Assembly: GCA_022695795.1 (NCBI GenBank)
Contig: MU404151.1
Span: forward strand, 27,483 to 91,482
Source: Biscogniauxia marginata
Lineage: Eukaryota; Ascomycota; Sordariomycetes; Xylariales; Xylariaceae
Length of the DNA: 64,000 bases
Direction of reading: 5' to 3'
In this document: piece by piece, positions 1 to 12,288 of the stretch
How the letters are laid out: each line of letters starts with the position of its first letter
How positions within the stretch are numbered: position 1 is the stretch's first letter
Notes under the pieces: model-generated
The model's input: only the letters and a program-made list of their open reading frames with translations
Databases searched by the model: none
Told to the model about the DNA's origin: nothing
Position numbers and translations under genes: made by a program

Positions 1-1979
1 GCGCAAAAAACAAATCGATCTCAAACAAGTTGTTGCATGCAGGGCGAACACCTACGCCCGGCTTCCGGGTAAGGCAGGGCTTCTATGTACTACCTACACA
101 CATACTAGGTAGGCTGCAATACCCCTCCTCGTTGTCCTCTCCCTCCCCTTACCCGCTCTTTCACGCAGCTTCAGCTGTCTAGTACTAGACATGTAATGTT
201 TGCATGCCGGAAAATGCCTTTTCTCTGGAGTTGACCGCCGTTCTATGCAGATGCTTTAATCTATGGGCGGCTCTCGTATAGAGGGAATTTACATATTCAT
301 GTGACAAAATGTACATCTCAAATGCCCGGATACACTCGGCAATACTTAACTAGGAAGTGTCCGCTCACAGCCTACTCACACGTGCGACAACGGCGTTTGT
401 GAGCGTTGATACACTGCTTACGTTGGCCATATGTATCACAAACAATATATGCAAATACACGTGCACAAGTTGGCATTGCCATGGCACTTGCAGACTGAGA
501 ATCCAGCATCCCGTGAATACACACATTTAGATCCATGGCGGTCTGGACTAGATAATACCTTGCTTATCTGAAAGAAAGAAAACGTCACGAAGGTGTCGCA
601 GTCTCTGAAAATCATTAATAACTCTAGCCCCCTCTTTCGAACCGTGGGACAAGACGACAGCTGACCTGACATAAAGTAGGCACCGCCATTATATTGCAGG
701 TAGGCACACATAATACATTACAACTGTCATGATGCATGCATGGTAATCTAACAGGTGACGGAACTCCCCAAGCCCCTCCACCATCCATAGTTTCTGCGTC
801 ACGGCAGATATATTTCGTACATACGCGTATACATGTCCCTAAGATGAAAATAAATGAGCAAAAGGAAAAGAAAAATGTAGGTAGGGAAAAAAAAAAAGAA
901 GGATGAGAAGGATAAAATCTGAGATTAAGAACCTAGATAGTGGGCACTATACAGTAAGTAACATTATGCAATCTCCTGTTCACGTTATATTGATCGACTG
1001 ATATATATAATTTATATCCTATATCCCCGACCCCGAGACCGTTTATCTACCTTAATAATCAACATAAAGGCGAGAGATCTATCTCGTAGTATCGTAGGTT
1101 GTCCCTTGCTCGCTCCGAAGAGAATCCGGATGGGACGTCCATAAATAAATAGAAGCGAAGGTTATAAAAAGCGAAGGAGAGTGAATGACTAGGCTATGGA
1201 TACCTGTTTAATATAACACTGCTAGGTTAGGTATAATAAGTATCCCTTGCCAGAAGAAAATGCAATTCATCTCCCGGCGTCGAGCGTCTTAAACTAACCA
1301 CCCACCTACTTACCTATCTGGCCCACGCTGCTTGTAGTATATACTACAATACTATCAAGCCAGACCGCATCCCCGGAGAGATGTACATATTTCCGATCAC
1401 TGACTGATATTCTACCAAGAGGAAACCACAAATTATATTCGGGGGGAAGGGGTGGGAGGGCGTCTGGCGTGTGCTTCTAACGAAACAAGACGTTCTTTAA
1501 ACTTTCATAGGATACATGGAAATTGCAACAGACAACCATGTCGACCATAAAAACACACAGATACTGAAGATAGATAAATGGATGGATGGACAGGTGGATT
1601 AGACGGATACCATATCGTACGTACATACCTATTATGTACGTAATAATAGCTGCTACCAGATCGACAACAGTAACAACAACACAAAATCATTCAATCAATC
1701 ATTCATTCAATCTCCCAGGTTAAAAAAAGTTCTCCGAAGAAAGAAAAAACCCCACCCAAAAAGAAAACCCACGAGAACAAGGGCTTTTTCCACTTATAAA
1801 CGAACGCCTGTTCTGCTCTGCTCTAGGTACTCTGCTCTGCTGCCGACGTATCCCGTATCCATGCACACAACTCACATAACTCACACAACATGAACAAACA
1901 AAAAGACGAAGAACAAAAACAAAACAAAACGAAACAAAACAAAAGTCGAATAGTCCTCTCCCATCCAAAGTTAAAACTA
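1..1979. other. Intergenic region without a recognised gene
   Basis: No open frame here has recognisable protein character. The stretch has scattered TAGGTA/TACCTA words, A-rich runs near 880-900 and 1730-1760, and near its right edge presumably the 3' UTR of the minus-strand VPS54 gene. Confidence 0.5.
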
Positions 1980-4900
1980 CTACTTGCTGTCTACCGTCGT
2001 ATCTCCTTTACTAGTTGAACCCCCGTTCGACTCTTTTGAATCGTCAGAATTGCCACTACTGCCCCCATCATCACTATTACCCTTCGCATCCTGTGCGCCC
2101 CCATCTATCTTCGCCGCCGCCGCCGTTGCCACTGTCGCTGCCGCCGCAGCTTGATGTTCCGACTTTTTCCCCTTAACCAAACTCATCAACTGGTCTCCCG
2201 TGTCCCCGAAACCCGCGATCTTGCCAAGCCGAGCGATGAGATAATCGATATCTGATTCCATCCTGTGCGAACTGGTTAGTTGGAATGAATTCAGAAAAAA
2301 ATGGCAAGGTTCCTGTTTTTGCGATGAAGGGAAAGAAAAAGAAAAAAAATAGTACACCCTTGTGTGGTGTTCGACTACTTACCGGCTAACCGCCGTCTCG
2401 CTCTTGGCCCCTAACCCCTCTAGTGTCGTGCTAAGCTGCGACTTGTAACTGTCGAACACGGGCGTCATGATGAGCCGGACCGTGCTCTCTGGTAGGTGCT
2501 TGGTGAGCACGCGATGCAAGGTGACCGTCTCCTTGACGAGCGTCTCCATGTAGACGTTGACCTTCGACGCACCCTCCTCATCCCATTCCAGTCCCTTCAT
2601 GCTCTTGGCATGGGCCGAGGCGCGCCCGCTCATAATCTCGACCAGCTTGTCGTAGATGTTGTTCTGGTGTTCTTGGAAAAGGCGTTTAACCTTGTCGAAT
2701 TCACCCATCAAGCCGGCGACGGCGACATTGTTGACGTTAGGTCCGGAGCCGGCGTGCCGTCGCACGAACTCACGCACGTGAGGGATAAGCGTTGCGATGA
2801 ATGCTAGGGCTTGAGACGCAAGTGCGAGATGTCGCGTAGTGATATTCTTGAGTCCCGCCGAACGGGTCGCGCCAGCACCAAGTATGAGTTGTGTACAGCG
2901 AGAGTTGAAGAGTTGTAGGTATGCGATGAGGGAGCTGGACACGTCGGAAGCCATCGAGGGTATGCCAGATACGAGATGCAGAAAATGCGACATGCCCTCT
3001 AAGCAGAGGATTGCTGAGTTGGGGAGAATGAAAGTCTCGGAGTCTATAACTGCGCTCCGAGTCTTTTCTTTGGTCGTCCCATTAGATTCAGCTCTTGGCC
3101 GTCCGTTGGATGTAGGTCCTTGATTCTCACTTGCAGCCTCCGCGAATGACATCCATATCTTGGTCCCTTCTGACCATGCAGCATTGTCTTTCGTGCTACT
3201 TTCTAAGATGCGGTTCAACAGGACAGTATCCCTTTCCGTGAAATCTTTGGCACTCCACTGATCGGACTCCATGCCTTGAGCAAGTTTTTGTTTCTCTGCA
3301 TCACCGTGTAACTGTATAAAATCTTTAATGTGAGAATTAACAACGGTTTTCAAGGATGTTCCACTGCGTCCAGAAATTGTTTCGCACTCGTTTGCGAAGT
3401 GGAGGTTGAGTGTGAAGTATCTCAGGAACCGAACCAGCGGCAAATGGGTGCTCTGATCCGATCGAACACGCAATATTTTCACGATCTTCTCCTGAGAAAT
3501 GTCAACCGCTTGACCAAGAAGGTTTGCCATATCCATAGCCAGATGGATGTCCTCTTGAACATCTCTATTAGCGCTATTGAGTGGAGGCGATTTTATTGGA
3601 GGTGGTGAGCGCAGGCCCGAAGTGGGCGTCGGTGGCTCTCCCATGGAACTGGCGACATCAAACAGTACTTTTACTTGTGTGCTCAATCTTCGTAATGTTT
3701 CCGTGACACTGGTATAAATTTTTGTAAACAGCGCCTCAGCATCTTCCTCGTCTAGAGCGCGGATGTTGCGCGCTAGAATCGATGACCTCTCTTGCTGAGT
3801 CAAGTGCTTGGAGTTTATAGTAGACGCAGACATCATGGACTCGTTGTCATCATCGTTGGAAGTAGGGAGTGGTTTCTTGACTAGGGTTCTCACCTCTCGC
3901 AAGACTACTTCTCGGTACGACGCTACGGCAATCGTGATGTGTTTAGATCGGTGCAATCCAACAATTATAGGCATGAGCTGCGAGCGAAGATCCTCAGTTG
4001 TGGATAGATAAGCTGGAAAGGTCGAGGATTCCTTGAGATTTCCACCACGAGCTCGCATCGATGAACTACTCCACCTAAGGAGTACATCTTGGGGCGAGAC
4101 CGTGTCGATATGTCTCCTTAAATCATCTAATAAAACTTCGATGAACCGAGACTCGAATGCTTTGCCTATGCGGAATCGTAAAGCCGAAATATCCTCATTG
4201 ACCCCCTTAAGAGCAACGGCATCTCTTAGATCCCGTAGCTGGGGACTCCGAGATCCATTCTTGCTTAGACTTAATGTTCCGCTGCCGGCGATCAACTTCT
4301 CTAAGGAGTCAATGCTCTTCAACGCCTTTTCAAGTTCCCCAGCATCCACCAATCCCTCGCACACCGCGACAGATTCTACAATTTCTTTCAGCTGCCCCAC
4401 GGCATCGCTTAATTGCTGCAGGTTCTCGCGTCGCCGTTGCTTTTGCACAATGTCCAAGCCACTTGTTGCGATTTCCTGGTCCAATGCCTCGAGCTCCTTG
4501 CGCAACATCTTGATTCTGTCAACAGATTCGGCCGCTTCCGAATGAAGTTCCCTTAGCGCCCCTAACGCGGAGAAGAAGGTCGTCGACGCAGTGGAGATGG
4601 ATGAGATCAGATGCATCTCGATAGTGTCCATATACCATGACAGCTTCTCTTGTAATATGGCGTTGGTAGCAAGAGCTTTGCGCGGCGCCGGCGCATTCGC
4701 GTTAGCAGCATTTTTCTCTTCCGCCGAGTTGGCCGTCGGCCGTATAACTTCGGACCGCTCGCTAACGACATCAAACGTTCGAGGATTCTCGAGGTGGAAA
4801 TCGTCATCGAAGTACACGTTGGGAATGGTCGATAAGGGTGGAGGTCCCTGTGCAGTCCTCCGGCTGTACCCAGAACTAGATCTTCTGCGCCTCGGGCTTC

Positions 4901-5498
4901 GCATTGAAGGAGGGGACTCAATGGGCGATATGGACCTAGCAGCCGGCGAGGTTACTCTGCGGGAGCTTGGGGGTCGACTACTAGGTCTAAGGTGGCCGTC
5001 GTCTCCATACCCCGAGAGACTCTCGGATTTACTCTCTCGTCGAAAGATCTGATCACTGCCGTCATCATCGCTCTCCTTTACCCGTCTTAATTGTTCATAC
5101 AGCGCTCCAACCTGGGTTAGATAAGGTGTGAATTCGGAGACATCGATACGTGGAATGTTGGTTAGGGTGACGGGTGGTATGTCCTTTGCGGTCGGGGGCT
5201 TGTGTGTACTGGAAGCTGGAGCGGCAGTGTGCGGGAGCAAGCCCGTTCGCACGATAGGCGGTTGAAGTAATGTCGATATTGCATTCTGACCCGTCTCATA
5301 AACAGCCTGCGACCAGCTGCTCGACGACGTGTCAAGTTGGCCACCGATAGAATGTATGGAGCTCGCGGTCGACCCCCGTCGTATTTTCGAATGCGGCGAG
5401 GTGGAACCCCGTCGATGGAATGGGAACTCGTTTTGGGATGTCGGAGACCAAGGGGACAGGCTGTCGACAGATTTGCGAGCTGCGGGATTGGAGAACAT
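1980..5498 (-). CDS. VPS54: Vacuolar protein sorting protein 54 (GARP complex subunit)
   Basis: Two exons on the minus strand, 5498-2383 and 2262-1980, give about 1132 aa. The intron 2382-2263 has donor GTAAGT, branch-like CTAAC and acceptor CACAG, and joining it keeps the frame into the tail DIDYLIARLGKIAGFGD, which resembles the conserved C-terminus of the family. The first ~260 residues are Ser/Pro-rich and probably disordered. Residues ~280-405 are a coiled Vps54 N-terminal region, and the Vps54-type C-terminal domain begins near residue 645 (AMDMANLLGQAVDISQEKI). By family knowledge VPS54 acts with VPS51, 52 and 53 in the GARP complex, tethering endosome-derived vesicles at the trans-Golgi. 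The last exon ends in a low-complexity Ala/Ser/Asp tail. Identification is firm; the start (MFSNPAARKS) is the first ATG of the long exon. Confidence 0.88.
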
Positions 5499-6333
5499 GG
5501 CGCCCTAAGAATAAGACCTTGCAAGTGCAAGGCTGGATGAGGCGAGAGAAGCCAGAAGGCTTATCGAAAGGGCTCGCAGATGGGCTACCGGGAAATCATA
5601 GCTATGTTGAAGACAACTGACAGTCCAAGACGCCAGCGATGCGGATGCGGATGCGAAATACGTCGGCGCAGGAAGCAATTCGTGGAGTGTCAGGCGCAGA
5701 TAGCTGTCGAGTGTTGTGAGGCTTTACGATGGTCTCGCGCGGATTGCTGGGAGCTGAAGTACGGCAATGGGGAAGTTCGATTAACGATTATGCCAGAATG
5801 ATTTAGTACATGCAAGGCGGTTGGCCGCTATGATGCTGTTACAGAATTATATTGTCGGCAATTCCAGTTCTAATCCCGTTAGGTGGTTGTAATAACTAGC
5901 AGCATTACATCGTATGTATCAGTGCTCGGAGTTGCTTATTGACACCGTGACATGGTACGTAAGTCGGTACGTAGGTACAGGCCTAGCGACAGATAAGGTG
6001 GGTCCACGCCTTGTCGCAGGAACATTAAAGGGATCATTCATATTCCGGCTATTCGGCCGCATCGGGTGTCGGGCCGGCATCGGCTGGCTGCTTAGGCTTT
6101 TATTCTTTAGAACGTGCTGGATTAGGCTTAGGGCTATATGCAGGCTCTTAACGCGCTGGCGCGTGTTGATTTCGCGTTTTCAATTAAGGCGCGATTCTGT
6201 TTAATCTTGTCTCTCAATAACGACCCCTCGATAGCCCTACCAATACTGAAAAACTACCTCTCGACAACCTACAGGGCCAATCATCTACACACCTACTGAG
6301 GTCGACATTTACCTTTATAAACAAATCGTCAAG
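5499..6333. other. Divergent intergenic region between VPS54 and MCM5
   Basis: This 835-base stretch separates the starts of two divergently transcribed genes and must hold both promoters. A CG-rich cluster lies near 6150-6195 (see separate entry). The sequence immediately upstream of MCM5 is AT-richer. Confidence 0.5.
6150..6195. promoter_or_regulatory. Candidate MBF/SBF (G1/S) binding cluster upstream of MCM5
   Basis: Within 46 bases there are ACGCGC (6151-6156), GGCGCGTG (from 6159), TTTCGCG (6170-6176, the reverse of the SCB core CGCGAAA) and GGCGCG further right. MCM genes are classic G1/S targets of MBF/SBF factors in yeasts. The site lies about 140-180 bases before the MCM5 start. Assignment is by motif only. 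Confidence 0.35.
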
Positions 6334-8671
6334 ATGGATCGCCAATCTGTCTATTCGGTCTCCGTCTTCCAGAACAACGCTGGACCCAACGAGGACACCA
6401 GATTGCAGTTGCAAGAGCAGCTTGTCACTTTCATCTTACAGTTCAGACACGACAACATCTTTGTGTACAGGTGCGTATATCATATACCATGATCTCATCG
6501 AATGACTTCGGTGCTGATGGGACTTCAGAGACCAATTACGAGAAAATGCTCTGTTGAAGAAATATTACTGTGACATTAATATCACAGACTTGATCAAATA
6601 CAATGAAGAGCTGGCACATCGTCTAGTAACAGAACCAGCCGAAATCATTCCTCTGGTATGACACATGTAAATCATTTAATCATTATTCTAAACTGACTCG
6701 AGAACACAGTTTGAATCAGCCTTGCGGAAATGTACTCGCCGAATCGTCTTCCCTCACGACCCGAATGTTGTCATTCCCGAACATCAACTCCTTCTCCACT
6801 CCACCGCCGAAGATGTCTCGATCCGAAACCTTGACTCGGAAACCATCGCACGCCTCGTTAGAGTACCTGGCATCGTGATTGGCGCTTCCGTCATGTCCTC
6901 GAAAGCCACCGAGCTGCATATTCAATGCCGCAATTGCCTGCACACCCAGGTGATTCCTGTTTTTGGCGGGTTTACGGGTGTCACTCTTCCACGACAGTGC
7001 AGCCGCCAACGTACTGCCAACGAAACAGCTGAGAAATGCCCTCTGGATCCCTACTTTGTCATTCACAAGAAGTCCAAATTTGTCGACCAACAGATCATCA
7101 AGCTGCAGGAAGCCCCTGACCAAGTACCTGTCGGAGAGCTCCCGCGGCACGTCCTCATCTCTGCGGACCGTTATCTCACCAACAGGGTCGTCCCTGGTTC
7201 GAGGTGTACTGTCATGGGCATCTTCTCTATTTACCAGAACAAGGCTTCGAGGAATTCCTCAACTGGCGGTGCTGTCGCTATAAGAACTCCTTACCTCAGA
7301 GCCGTCGGCATCCAAACAGACATGGATTCGACCGCTAAAGGCCACTCCAGCTTTTCTGAAGAGGAGGAGCAAGAGTTTTTGGAACTCAGCAGAAGGCCGG
7401 ATCTGTACAATATTATGGCAGACTGCATCGCCCCATCGATCTACGGGAACCGGGATATCAAGAAGGCAATCCTGTGCCTACTTCTCGGCGGCTCAAAGAA
7501 AATTCTGCCTGACGGTATGAAGCTTAGGGGTGATATCAATGTCCTCCTACTTGGTGATCCAGGTACCGCCAAGTCGCAGTTGTTAAAGTTTGTGGAGAAG
7601 GCCGCGCCCATTTCCATCTACACCTCCGGCAAGGGTTCCTCGGCAGCTGGTTTGACCGCGTCGGTTCAACGAGACCACTCGACAAGAGAGTTCTACCTAG
7701 AGGGCGGTGCCATGGTTCTGGCAGACGGAGGTGTGGTGTGTATCGACGAGTTCGACAAGATGCGGGACGAAGACAGAGTAGCTATCCACGAAGCTATGGA
7801 GCAACAGACTATCTCTATCGCCAAGGCGGGTATCACTACAATCCTCAACGCGCGAACGTCCGTCCTCGCTGCTGCGAACCCGATTTTTGGTCGTTATGAT
7901 GATATGAAGACCCCGGGCGAGAATATCGACTTCCAGACTACCATCTTGTCACGTTTTGACATGATTTTCATTGTCAAGGACGAGCACACTCGCGACAAGG
8001 ATGAGCGGATAGCCAGGCATGTCATGGGTATTCATATGGGCGGCCGAGGGCTGGAGGAGCAAGTAGAGGGCGAGGTTCCCGTGGAGAAGATGCGCCGGTA
8101 CCTGAGCTACTGCAAATCGTAAGTGAATCTCGTACCCAATCGTCACTAATTATCTGAACACTAACGCTCATTACTTAGTCGTTGCGCACCTCGCCTGTCA
8201 CCGAAAGCGGCAGAGAAGCTCTCCTCCCACTTCGTCTCGATCCGGAGGCAAGTGCACGCCTCTGAGATCGAGGCCAACACGCGTTCCAGCATCCCGATCA
8301 CGGTGCGGCAGCTCGAAGCCATCGTGCGCATCACCGAGGCGCTCGCCAAGCTGACGCTCTCGCCCATCGCGACGGAGCAGCACGTCGACGAGGCGATCAG
8401 GCTCTTCCTCTGCAGCACCATGGACGCCGTCAACCAGGGCTCGAACCAGGGCAGCCGCGAGCTCAACGAGGAGGTCGGCCGCGTCGAGGCCGAGCTCAAG
8501 CGCCGCCTGCCCATCGGCTGGAGCACGAGCCTCGCCACCCTGCGCCGCGAGATGGTCGAGGGCCGCGGCTTCAGCGAGCAGAGCCTCAACCGCGCCCTTA
8601 TGATTCTCCAGCGCAGGGACACCATCATGTTCCGCAACCAGGGCGCCCAGGTGTACCGGAACGGTGCTTGA
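6334..8671 (+). CDS. MCM5: DNA replication licensing factor MCM5
   Basis: Four exons (6334-6470, 6529-6655, 6710-8118, 8179-8671) give 721 aa, the normal family length. The start is [13 protein letters not shown], and the three introns (about 54-60 bp) have GTGCGT/CAG, GTATGA/CAG and GTAAGT/TAG ends. A zinc-finger region starts with CRNC and continues to ...KCPLDP. The AAA+ core has Walker A GDPGTAKS (residues 370-377), Walker [10 protein letters not shown] and the arginine-finger motif LSRFD. The C-terminal winged-helix part ends QVYRNGA. MCM5 is a subunit of the MCM2-7 hexamer, the replicative DNA helicase loaded at origins in G1 and activated in S phase. No key residue seems missing. The last exon is noticeably more GC-rich than the others. 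Confidence 0.95.
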
Positions 8672-9675
8672 GGCGGGGGACAGAAAAAAAAAAAAGATCG
8701 ACAGAGATGGTGAAGAGGGCAGAGAATGGGATGTTGAATAAATCACCGTGTGACGAAGGCGAGGCATTCAATGGGAGTGGTGGCATAAGTGCTGTTTGGT
8801 GTTTTAGGTTTTTGGGTCACACTGTTCGTCCCTGTAGATGCTTAGCCATGTAGGCCACGGGTGTATGGTTTTTATGATGAAGTTTTAGAAACGCGTCTTA
8901 TGATAATTCGATCAACCGGGGAGGAGGGGAGGGGGGAGTAAAAAAGATAGTATGATCATGAAATAAACATAAAATAAAATAAAATACATGAGCCTCACAG
9001 CAAATTCCTTTAAAATTCCAGCATCTACCTGTTCATATTTCTATACTAGCCCCCTATTATTCTCTCTTCGTCTGCTAACCGCTAGGTACATAGGCAGAAG
9101 GGGAATAAGCCGTGCGAGGGTCTTTCGTTTACGAAACGAATTATAAGGAAAGCTCTTTCGGTTCAATAATAATCACGAAATGGTCAGGAATTGTAGGATA
9201 GGAAAAAGGTATAGGCACGGATCAGATACAATATAGCACTCGTTTACAAGTAGCCAAAATAACAATAATTTCCACGTCTATTTGTAAACCGCACCCGAAA
9301 GAAGAAAAGAAATAATAAACGCACAAGTCTCATTCTCGCCTGCTATCTTCAAACTCATCCCCTTCCAGACTGCCTACCTATGTATAGCCGGCCAGGTCCA
9401 GTTTTTACAAAATAAGCTCGGCTCGGCTAGCTTTTTTAGTAAAGCTAGTCGTTGTGCTATTCTTTTTCTTTTCTTTCTCTCCGTCAATCAAACCAAATCA
9501 ATCTGCCAATCATCACGTTATAGAAACTTCACAAGTAATCTATATGAGCAACTGTTTCTCTATCACACACACACTCTCTCTCTTGTTCACCACACTATCC
9601 CTCCCCCACCTCTTCTTCACTTCTCTTTTTCCTCCCCAACGTTATCCCTTCTTATTCATAATACCGAAAACCCTT
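8672..9675. other. Convergent 3' intergenic region
   Basis: This region lies between the 3' ends of MCM5 (plus) and the AMP-binding-like gene (minus). It is A/T-rich with a run of AAAATAAAAT-type words near 8960-8990 and a pyrimidine-rich stretch near 9450-9660. No gene was recognised; both 3' UTRs are presumably here. Confidence 0.45.
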
Positions 9676-11471
9676 TCACGCATAAGCCAGCGTATTATCA
9701 TCCCTAATCGTGCCGATGACGCCGAGGGCCGCCTCACCGCCTGCGACGGCGGGGCCACGGACTACGATCTCGCCGGTATAGTTGTCGTCGGTGATCTTGT
9801 GGGCGCCGCTGTCGCGGAGTAGAATCTCAGTGGAGCTGAGGGGAGGGCCGAAGTGCGTGCCGCTGCCGTCGCCTGCGACGCGGTAGTCATGGAACTGGGT
9901 CTGGGCCACAGCGCCAGCACACCGGGCCGCTGCGAGTGCGTAGATGACACGCGCGCCTGTGAACACACGCAGGTCCGAGATTATGGCCTCCGAGAGCTTT
10001 GGCGGCGCGTCGGCCCCTGTCGTACCCGCCGGGTCCGCGACGTACACTAGCCGCAGCTTGCCCGGGGTGGGGGCTACTGGAGAGATGCTGCTGCCGATGC
10101 GCGGGAGGAGAGAGTCGTTGTACGAGGCTAGGAACGAGGCTGCTGGCATGGCGCCATTTTGCACGAGGCTGCGTGTCTGTACCCAGTGAGAGAGCCGAGC
10201 CAGGAGAGACACAATCTTGCCCTTGGTTTCATCGTGGGTCTTCTTAAGTGTCTGTGAGGTCGCAACGACGACGGTGGGCGCGACACCTGTGGTGGCGAGA
10301 ACGAGGTCTGGAGAAGTACCGGCAACAGAGTTGAAGGCTACGGAGGCATTTGAGTACAGTGCTGCGAGAGTGAGAACCAGAGTGAAGGAAGAGGAAAGGG
10401 ATGCGGCTGGCAGGAATAAATCGGCTGGCGAGAAGCGCTCTTTCGTCGGGACAGCGGTGAGCTGTGCAGAGATGGCAGACACCAGATTTCCTTGGGTGAA
10501 TCGGACCATCTCCTCCAGAGTACCTGGCTGCGATTGCCAGAAAATGACCACATCCTTGATCTCGGCATTGCTGTCCGGTGCTGGCAGCTCGGTGCCAGCC
10601 GTGACGGGGTTGTCATTAAGGATATCTTGCCAAGTAGAGACATTGATACTGCCACCCATGCCCTTCGGGACCTCGTTCCAATCCATATGCTTACTACCCT
10701 CGTCAACAACCCAGATTAGTTGGCGAAGAGCAGGGTAGCTGTGGACCACGCTGTCGAACGGGAAGGCTCCAGGCGCGGTTACGACGGTGTCGGCATTTGA
10801 TCTTTGAAGCATCGAAATGATGGCATCTTCAGGCTGGTCAAAGGGCAGCAAAATAGCGGTCAGATTATAAAAACTGCATGCAAATAGCGTCGCAATGAAC
10901 TCAACCGAATTCGGGAGATAGATTGCAACTTTGCTTCCACCCTGGGAGGCGATGTGCTGACCGACAAGGTTAATTTGACGGGTGATATCATCTGCGACTG
11001 GTCAGTATCTAATTCGCGAGATACTGAGACAGTCAGGTTCAATATACCAATATTGTGCTCAATCACTTTCTCGCTTCCCAGCACCGTAAAAATACGGCCT
11101 TTGCCTTGAGGCCCGTCGGCGGGAGGGGTTCCAGAAACGACCCTCCGCCAGACATCCCTCAAGTCACCATCACGGCCGGGAGCCCATTTGGAAGCACCGG
11201 CATCCTTGACGTTGAGACCACTGTTGAGAGGCAGGCTGTGGGGAGCCGAGTTGCCACGGTGAATAGGAGACTCTCCCTCTTGACGGACCGATGAGCCTGA
11301 ACCCTGGCGAGCTAGGAGCATAGGATGGATTTCGGGTTCTACCCGGGTCATGATAGAGTAGGTGAGAATCAAGACAAGGACAGTGACTATGGCAGTCGAG
11401 TAGGAATTCCACTGGCCCAGGAGGGAGCTCAGCCCTTCGTCGAGCTGGCTCAGGATGCTGCCGGCACTCAT
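9676..11471 (-). CDS. Membrane-anchored AMP-binding-like (adenylate-forming superfamily) protein, probably non-canonical
   Basis: Two exons, 11471-11048 and 10991-9676, give 579 aa. The intron 11047-10992 is 56 bp (GTATAT...CGCAG). The first true ATG starts MSAGSILSQLDEG. A hydrophobic segment at residues ~24-41 (STAIVTVLVLILTYSIM) predicts one N-terminal membrane anchor. The rest resembles acyl-CoA synthetase/AMP-ligase folds: KVAIYLPNSVEFIATLFA, later TGEIVVRGPAVAGG. The place expected for the nucleotide-binding signature (S/T-S-G-T-T-G-x-P-K-G) reads SQPGTLEEMVRFTQGNL near residue 295, so the Gly-rich loop and its Lys are not there, and the protein ends without the usual C-terminal lid domain. 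It may bind lipid or nucleotide without catalysis. It is divergently placed from POM34. Superfamily is likely; function is unknown. Confidence 0.75.
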
Positions 11472-12288
11472 ATTGGCGGCTGACAAGGTCGACAATAAGC
11501 AGCAGAGATCAGATGGATTTTCTCATCGAGAGACTCCAATACAAGTAGTAAATCACCATCAACCTGGAAGCTGGTGAAGTTGTAGAAAAACGGAATGTCC
11601 GGAGCTGGCATGGGTCACCAAGCCTTACGAATCCTGGGAGAGGCGACCGTTGATGGATGATGGATGATGAGTTGGTACCCAGCTTTGTAGTGGGGTCCCA
11701 ACGGATAGCGGGTGGCTCAGGTGCCCGAGGCTGAGCTGGTACGTAATTTTGTATGCGGCACGGGGAAAACGATTGTACCTGTAGGTACCTAAGTACCGTC
11801 ATGCCCGTTGTGCGCTACCAGCTTAGCCGCAGACAATCCCTGCCATCGGGAATTGCTGGGGCCGGACCCACTTGGATCTGTGGCTTGAGCTCGCGGACGC
11901 CTTTGTTTTTGCGACAACAGCTGGAGACCATCGTCCATCCATTCCAAAAAGAAAACAAAGCAGCATCTGGACGGAAAAGACACTGCAACAAGCTGCCCTT
12001 CGCGGCGCCCACGGCGACTTACTAACCTTTAGGTACTAACGAACATAGCAGTAAACAAACCACCAACACCCTGGATTCTCTTGCGTCTTGCCAATTGGCA
12101 CTGAGGAAGAGTTAGCGACCTTGATATTTCTTCCCTCTCGGTTGCGCTGGTACAGTCTCTCGTTCAACAACACGGGGTAACGATAACTACATCGGTGACA
12201 CACCATCAACGTAGACTTCGAAGAGGGGGGGAAAGCAGTAGCTTCATATATGCCGATCTATATTCTTCGAGAAAGGTCACGCAGAAAA
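11472..12288. other. Divergent intergenic region between AMP-binding-like gene and POM34
   Basis: This region must hold the promoters of both flanking genes. It contains TACCTGTAGGTACCTAAGTACC near 11776-11798. No conserved coding sequence was recognised. An in-frame ATG at 12250 precedes the preferred POM34 start. Confidence 0.4.
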
